A DNA stretch of 64,000 nucleotides. Origin: Streptomyces sp. MMBL 11-1 (GTDB taxonomy: Bacteria; Actinomycetota; Actinomycetes; Streptomycetales; Streptomycetaceae). The position numbers were made by a program, and so were the translations under genes. The notes below the pieces were generated by a model that had not been told where the DNA came from, made no database searches, and was given only the letters and a program-made list of their open reading frames with translations. How positions within the stretch are numbered: position 1 is the stretch's first letter; every line of letters begins with the position of its first letter. Where the stretch lies: assembly GCF_028622875.1 (NCBI RefSeq), contig NZ_CP117709.1, positions 186,001 to 250,000 of the forward strand. Reading direction: 5' to 3'. Positions 60,248-64,000 of this stretch are shown here, piece by piece.

Positions 60248-60733
60248 CCTCCGTGGGTCAACGGGGCGGGGGGTCTGGCACAGGCGCGCGCCGTCGCGCC
60301 GGGGGGACGTGGGCGCCCTGGAGGGAGGGAGGCACACGTCGCTGTTGTCCGGTACAGGTCAGGAAGGTAATGGCTTTTTCATCAACCAGAAACCCCTTTG
60401 ACGACACAGGCCAGAACTTTATTCTCTGGGGGGACAAAGTGCCCGCCGCCCGCACGGCTCCGCCAACTCCGTTGCCAACTCCGCTGACCTCAACGGGACT
60501 TACGGGCCGACGGGCGTGCGCCTCTCCCAGAACCGGCGCTATCGGGCGTGGCTCAGACCCATTCGGCGCCGCCGTCCTCGGCGCGGGTGCAGGCCGGCGG
60601 CGCGGGCTGCCCCTTGCGCCGGTCAGCTACGGAAGCCAGTCCGCGCCGCTCAGGGGTGGGTGGTGGTGGCGGAAGCGATCAATCACGCTCGGCAGTGGCG
60701 TGGACCTGGTGCGGGGGGGGCGGGATGAGGCGT
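60248..60733. other. 486-bp intergenic region without a supported gene
   Basis: Separates the sugar-dehydrogenase start from the end of the 410-aa hypothetical gene. The part near 60365-60430 is noticeably AT-rich (CTTTTTCATCAACCAG, GAACTTTATTCTCTGG) and likely holds the promoter of the dehydrogenase operon. The remainder has no coding pattern I trust, an 8-G run at 60713-60720, and no repeat above about 10 bp that I could see. Confidence 0.6.
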
Positions 60734-61966
60734 TCAAGACGTGGGGGTGAGTGAGCCGATGCCCCATGGGCGCCAGTGGAGGCTGGTGAGGAAGGAGTCC
60801 GGAATGCCGCCTTCCTTGTCGGTGGTGCGCTTGTTGTCGGTCAGGGTCCAGGTGATCCTGACGGTGCTGTCGGCGAGGACGAGGGCTTCGAGGTTGTCGC
60901 CGGGCTTACGCGGGTCCTTGTGGCCGGCGCCATGGCACCTGATCTTGTAATGATGCCCGAGCTTGCTGTGCGGCGGGGTGACATCGATGGCGAGCGTGCC
61001 GTCCGCGCTGTCGGTGCAGCTGCGGAGGGTGCCGGTGAGCAGGCCGTCGGTTTCGGCTGTGTAGGTACGGGAGACGGTGGAGCCGTACATCTCGCTCTGG
61101 AGGAGCTCCAGCGGCGGGGTGTCATCAGCGTGTGGACTGTGCGGGGCGGGGTCGGGCTGGAGGATGTCGGCCGGGCCGCCGACGGTCAGGTTCCCGGCCC
61201 AGAGCCAGGGGTGGCAGACGGTGGCGACGGTCTGCTGGATCAGATGCGGTGTGGAGGGGGTTTCGGGGGGACAGTCCCAGAGTTGGAAGACTGTTGTCCG
61301 GTAGATGTGCACGTCGTAGGAGTTCCTGCCGGTGACGTTCTCCTGGTGACCGCTCCAGAGGAGGTAGACCTGGTGCCCTTTGGGTAGTTGGGCTCTCCAG
61401 GACAGATGGATCTCCGCACCGGCGTGCACGCTTGATTCGTCGGGCCGGAAGTCGCGGAACTCGATGCCGGCGGGAACCTTGGGAAGGGCGAAGAGCGGTG
61501 GGCGGTTGGTGACGTCGTTGACGACTTCTTCGATGGCGAGGGTGGCGGTTCCGTGAGCGGAGTTGATCTCCACGTTGGGAAAGGTGAACTCCAGGGGAAT
61601 GTCGCCGGCGGAGATGGTGCCGTAACTGGTGTTCTTCGGCTTGGCCAGGAAGCAACCGTAGGTCTTCGTGGGGCGGATGGTCCAAGTTCCGGGGTATCCG
61701 GGATGGATGACGCGGATGTGGTTCTCGGGAATGAGGTCGGTATCCTTGTCCCCGACCGGGAAAGTGAACGTCAGCTGTTTGCAGACGACGGGTGTTCCGG
61801 CAGCGAGGGAGACCTTGACGCTCACGGAACCGATCCGTGCAGCGCCGCTCTTCTCGGACGCGTCCAGCGGGTTGGGCGCGGTGTAGACGTCGTAGTCGAG
61901 CAGTTGCGTCCCGTCGTCCGTGCCCGAGACGCGTACACGCTGGGGGCGTGCGCCAGCCGGCGTCAT
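60734..61966 (-). CDS. Hypothetical protein, beta-rich, not recognised
   Basis: 410 aa from ATG 61966; the frame upstream is Arg/Pro-rich shadow sequence. No signal peptide or membrane helix. The sequence looks beta-structured with alternating patterns (YGCFLAKPKNTSYGTISAGD, PLEFTFPNVEINSAHGTATL, YDVHIYRTTVFQLWDCP) and several Trp. One segment (VPAGIEFRDFRPDESSVHAG, then a W-x-A-x-L strand) resembles a fibronectin/Ig-like sandwich. GC content and codon choice are visibly lower than in neighbours, which suggests transfer. It lies downstream of a hemopexin-like gene on the same strand (334-bp gap). Function unknown. Confidence 0.7.
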   Translation of the reverse strand: MTPAGARPQRVRVSGTDDGTQLLDYDVYTAPNPLDASEKSGAARIGSVSVKVSLAAGTPVVCKQLTFTFPVGDKDTDLIPENHIRVIHPGYPGTWTIRPTKTYGCFLAKPKNTSYGTISAGDIPLEFTFPNVEINSAHGTATLAIEEVVNDVTNRPPLFALPKVPAGIEFRDFRPDESSVHAGAEIHLSWRAQLPKGHQVYLLWSGHQENVTGRNSYDVHIYRTTVFQLWDCPPETPSTPHLIQQTVATVCHPWLWAGNLTVGGPADILQPDPAPHSPHADDTPPLELLQSEMYGSTVSRTYTAETDGLLTGTLRSCTDSADGTLAIDVTPPHSKLGHHYKIRCHGAGHKDPRKPGDNLEALVLADSTVRITWTLTDNKRTTDKEGGIPDSFLTSLHWRPWGIGSLTPTS

Positions 61967-62300
61967 CGGACGAGCCCGCTGCCTGTGAGGAGCCCTGGGG
62001 CCGACGTGTTGTGTGCCGCTGTGGGCTCCGCGAGCACACCGGCGCCTGGCGGAGGTGTCATGGGTGGGCGCGGGCGGGGGTGGGCGGACACGTCGGCCTC
62101 CTGGGTGCGTGAAAGGAATACGCGGCCTCGGCGGGCAGGACTGCGGCGGAGCGCACCGGTTCGAGGCTGGTTCATCGCGCCGTTGTGGAACCGGCATCCT
62201 CCGGCTTGCCCACATGAACGGCCTGTGAGCCGGGGAGGCCACGGGCGACTCCATCGTGGAGGCGACGGCGGCACGTACGATCCGGCCCGCGACTTCGTCA
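61967..62300. other. 334-bp gap between two atypical genes
   Basis: No gene supported. Frames crossing it are rich in Arg/Pro/Gly and look like shadows. It presumably carries the promoter or leader for the 410-aa gene. No strong hairpin or operator was identified. Confidence 0.6.
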
Positions 62301-64000
62301 TCATCCCGCGTCGTTCCAGTACGGCACAGCGACCACGGAGCTACGGCCTTCAAAGCCTTTGGATTTGAGGTCGAGCTTCCCGACATCCACGAGGGCGGCC
62401 GTGTCGATGTCGATGACGAAAACCTCGGGTGGTTCGTTGTCGTACGCCTGGAACACGAAGAGGAGATTCCCGTTCGGATCTGCGAAAAGTGACTGGATGC
62501 GGCAGTTTTCGGCGGAGCCAGAGTCGGGGAGGGTGACAGTTTTGTGTTCTTTTGATTCCGTATAGACGATCTCGACCTTGGCGCTTCGTCGCCCTACAGC
62601 AACGGCGCGACCGTCCGGGGTGGCGACCGGATCGGCGTACCAGAGGGTGTCCTCGGGATACTTCAGCAGCTCGACAGGGTAGCCCCATTTTTTTGCCTGA
62701 GACTGGTACAGACACTTCCCGTCCCCGGAGACGTAATAGATGGTGGTGCCGTCGAAAGAGATCCCGAGCGCCCGCAACCACGGCCACACCTTGTGGCCTT
62801 TCAGCTCCACCGCTCCGTCCTTGGGTGCGTTGAACCAGTGCATCATGGCCGCTTCCGTCTTCCATTCCCTGGTGACGACGTAGAAGTCGTCCCCGACGCA
62901 GGGCACGGCGACGAACGGGGTGTCGCCCCCCGGTTCGATGTGGGGATAGGTGTCCTTGTCGTCGAGTGGCCCCAGCTTATGAAGGTCAGCGACCCTGGGT
63001 ACAGCGATGAACCCTCCTACCCCTCCCACGATATCGTCCCTGCTGGTAATGAGAAGGCGCGTTTCTCCGGCAATGAGGCAGGCCCTGGTGTAGTTCATTT
63101 TCTCCACTTTCAGGGACACTGATTTCTTCAAATCCAGGGCCATGGAGGCGCGAGAACTGAAGAGTTCCTTCTTCGGGTAGATCCGGTGATCTTGAATCAG
63201 AAAGAAACCCGTGCTGGAATTTTGTCCGAAGGCCACGGTGTCCAACCGGTTCTCGGAACGCACGTGCGCGGGTTCTTTGGTGTCGACCGTGCTTCCGGAG
63301 AGGTCGACCGGACGCATCTCGATCCGTGCGAAGCTGCCGTAACCGATCACCTTGTACAGCGGGATACAGAAAGTAGGAACAGGGCCGAAGGACCAGTTGT
63401 ACTGGGATTCTTTGGAAGCGTCGCCGAGTTGCAGCTGCGCGTCCTTTTCGTGCGCTGTTGCTTTGCAGCTGGAAGAGAAGGACGTGACGAGGAGACTCGG
63501 TGGGTCGGAAGGCCCTGATGTCGCGCCGACGGCGTCGATACGGGGGGAGAAGCCTTCCGGGAGCACTTTGCGGAAGGGGGCGAGGTCCAGTGTGCGGGAG
63601 GAGGTGGTGGCGGCGCCGTGTTCGAAGTTGTAGAGGTAGTAGGTGGCGCCGTTGAAGAGGTAGACCTCGGTGTCGCTGATGGCGGTGGCGGCGGTGATGC
63701 CGTGGACGAAGGTCTTGTCCAGGTTGATTTCCTTGGCGGGGTCGGCGTCGGCGGGGGTGACGACCTGGCCGGTGGTGAGGTCGAGCTTCAGGTAGCGGTC
63801 GCCGCGGAACATCCACAGTCGGCCTTCAGCGACGAAGGGTGCCCTGTAGGGGTGTCGGCCGGCGGTGAAGCGCAGTTCCGGCCAGCGGACGTTGAGATGC
63901 TGCCAGTGCGGGGTGGGGTCCGCGAGGTCGGCGATGAAGGTGCCGCGGAAGAGCCACAGGCTCTTGTCGGGGCGGGAGACGACGCCGGTCAGGCCGGGGG
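62301..64000 (-). CDS. Hemopexin-repeat-like beta-propeller protein (5' end outside window)
   Basis: The frame is open from the right edge through at least 566 codons, so the N-terminus is missing; the ATG at 63812 is internal. Near the edge are hemopexin-like units: KSLWLFRGTFIADL, then RLWMFRGDRYLKLDLTTGQV and TEVYLFNGATYYLYNFEHG, spaced 50-75 residues. The rest has propeller-like strands (ISFDGTTIYYVSGDGKCLYQ, DPVATPDGRAVAVGRRSAKV, FADPNGNLLFVFQAY). No obvious membrane segment. GC is clearly lower than the surroundings. Hemopexin repeats in bacteria occur in photopexin-like and toxin-complex-associated proteins; that link is only a suggestion. Same strand as the 410-aa gene downstream. Confidence 0.78.
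   Translation of the reverse strand, partial: PGLTGVVSRPDKSLWLFRGTFIADLADPTPHWQHLNVRWPELRFTAGRHPYRAPFVAEGRLWMFRGDRYLKLDLTTGQVVTPADADPAKEINLDKTFVHGITAATAISDTEVYLFNGATYYLYNFEHGAATTSSRTLDLAPFRKVLPEGFSPRIDAVGATSGPSDPPSLLVTSFSSSCKATAHEKDAQLQLGDASKESQYNWSFGPVPTFCIPLYKVIGYGSFARIEMRPVDLSGSTVDTKEPAHVRSENRLDTVAFGQNSSTGFFLIQDHRIYPKKELFSSRASMALDLKKSVSLKVEKMNYTRACLIAGETRLLITSRDDIVGGVGGFIAVPRVADLHKLGPLDDKDTYPHIEPGGDTPFVAVPCVGDDFYVVTREWKTEAAMMHWFNAPKDGAVELKGHKVWPWLRALGISFDGTTIYYVSGDGKCLYQSQAKKWGYPVELLKYPEDTLWYADPVATPDGRAVAVGRRSAKVEIVYTESKEHKTVTLPDSGSAENCRIQSLFADPNGNLLFVFQAYDNEPPEVFVIDIDTAALVDVGKLDLKSKGFEGRSSVVAVPYWNDAG

Noticed and set aside
60253..60750. Open frame upstream of the hypothetical gene, plus strand
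   Set aside because: Composition is Arg/Gly-rich and it spans an AT-rich promoter-like stretch; no family, ribosome site or codon bias supports it.
1..64000. tRNA genes, CRISPR arrays, transposase genes, phage integrases
   Set aside because: I looked for cloverleaf-like GGTTCGAATCC segments, regularly spaced direct repeats of 25-40 bp with unique spacers, and DDE/serine/tyrosine recombinase motifs in the supplied frames and found none.

Overview
The window is very GC-rich throughout, uses GTG starts freely, and carries a gvpOAFGYZJLSK gas-vesicle cluster, MarR/DeoR regulators, F420-type oxidoreductases, a Ku/ATP-ligase pair and an ImuA'-ImuB-DnaE2 mutasome. Together these point to a Streptomyces (or very close actinomycete) chromosome, probably an accessory-rich arm. 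I identified no tRNA, rRNA, CRISPR array or intact insertion sequence.

Left part (1-13.4 kb): the end of a catechol siderophore operon (DHB-AMP ligase cut by the window edge, isochorismatase, free-standing aryl carrier protein) is followed on the minus strand by phosphoglucomutase and a secreted GH18 chitinase with a perfect inverted pair of chitinase-type operator 12-mers. A heptanucleotide tandem repeat separates these from a GT-B-like protein. Next comes the most interesting pair: a small helical protein and an NB-ARC/TPR STAND protein (10489-7854, minus strand). They overlap by 4 bp and carry the same short N-x-[IL]-S-G...N-G-P-V-x-Q motif, at the C-terminus of the first and the N-terminus of the second. 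This is the layout of NLR-associated amyloid-signalling cell-death pairs. A DUF3048 lipoprotein and a probable second enolase follow.

13.4-22.7 kb: an 8-register array of a 13-bp repeat (CTGTTCAG-N5) lies between the divergent enolase and marR genes. After a DinB protein comes a minus-strand iron block: two FecCD permeases, a FecE ATPase, an iron box, a lipoprotein siderophore receptor and two ABC half-exporters. The order resembles the coelichelin (cch) cluster without its NRPS and ornithine-tailoring genes. The two exporter ATPase domains have complementary defects.

22.8-39.3 kb: a NudK-type Nudix/DeoR divergent pair; a MarR/F420-nitroreductase divergent pair sharing a perfect 13-3-13 palindrome; an epimerase with a zinc-ribbon insert; a two-component system; a tightly coupled GT2/DUF2064/methyltransferase operon; a cytochrome b-molybdopterin oxidoreductase fusion; a GT-C-like membrane protein; an ABC-2 transporter with a divergent GbsR/MarR regulator; and an alpha/beta hydrolase.

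39.5-51.8 kb: the mutasome operon imuA'-imuB-dnaE2, a 20-bp perfect hairpin terminator, and the complete gas-vesicle operon (minus strand) ending in a Lys/Ala-repeat protein. A 47-bp tandem duplication lies upstream of gvpO.

51.8-64 kb: VOC protein, F420-dependent LLM oxidoreductase, ku-ligase NHEJ operon, and a two-gene operon of secreted multidomain proteins (PQQ-type sugar dehydrogenase-PKD-CBM-ricin; ThuA-DUF1080-ricin). Their ricin lectin segments are 384/385 identical at DNA level. The right edge holds two proteins of visibly lower GC: an unrecognised 410-aa protein and a hemopexin-repeat-like protein running off the window.
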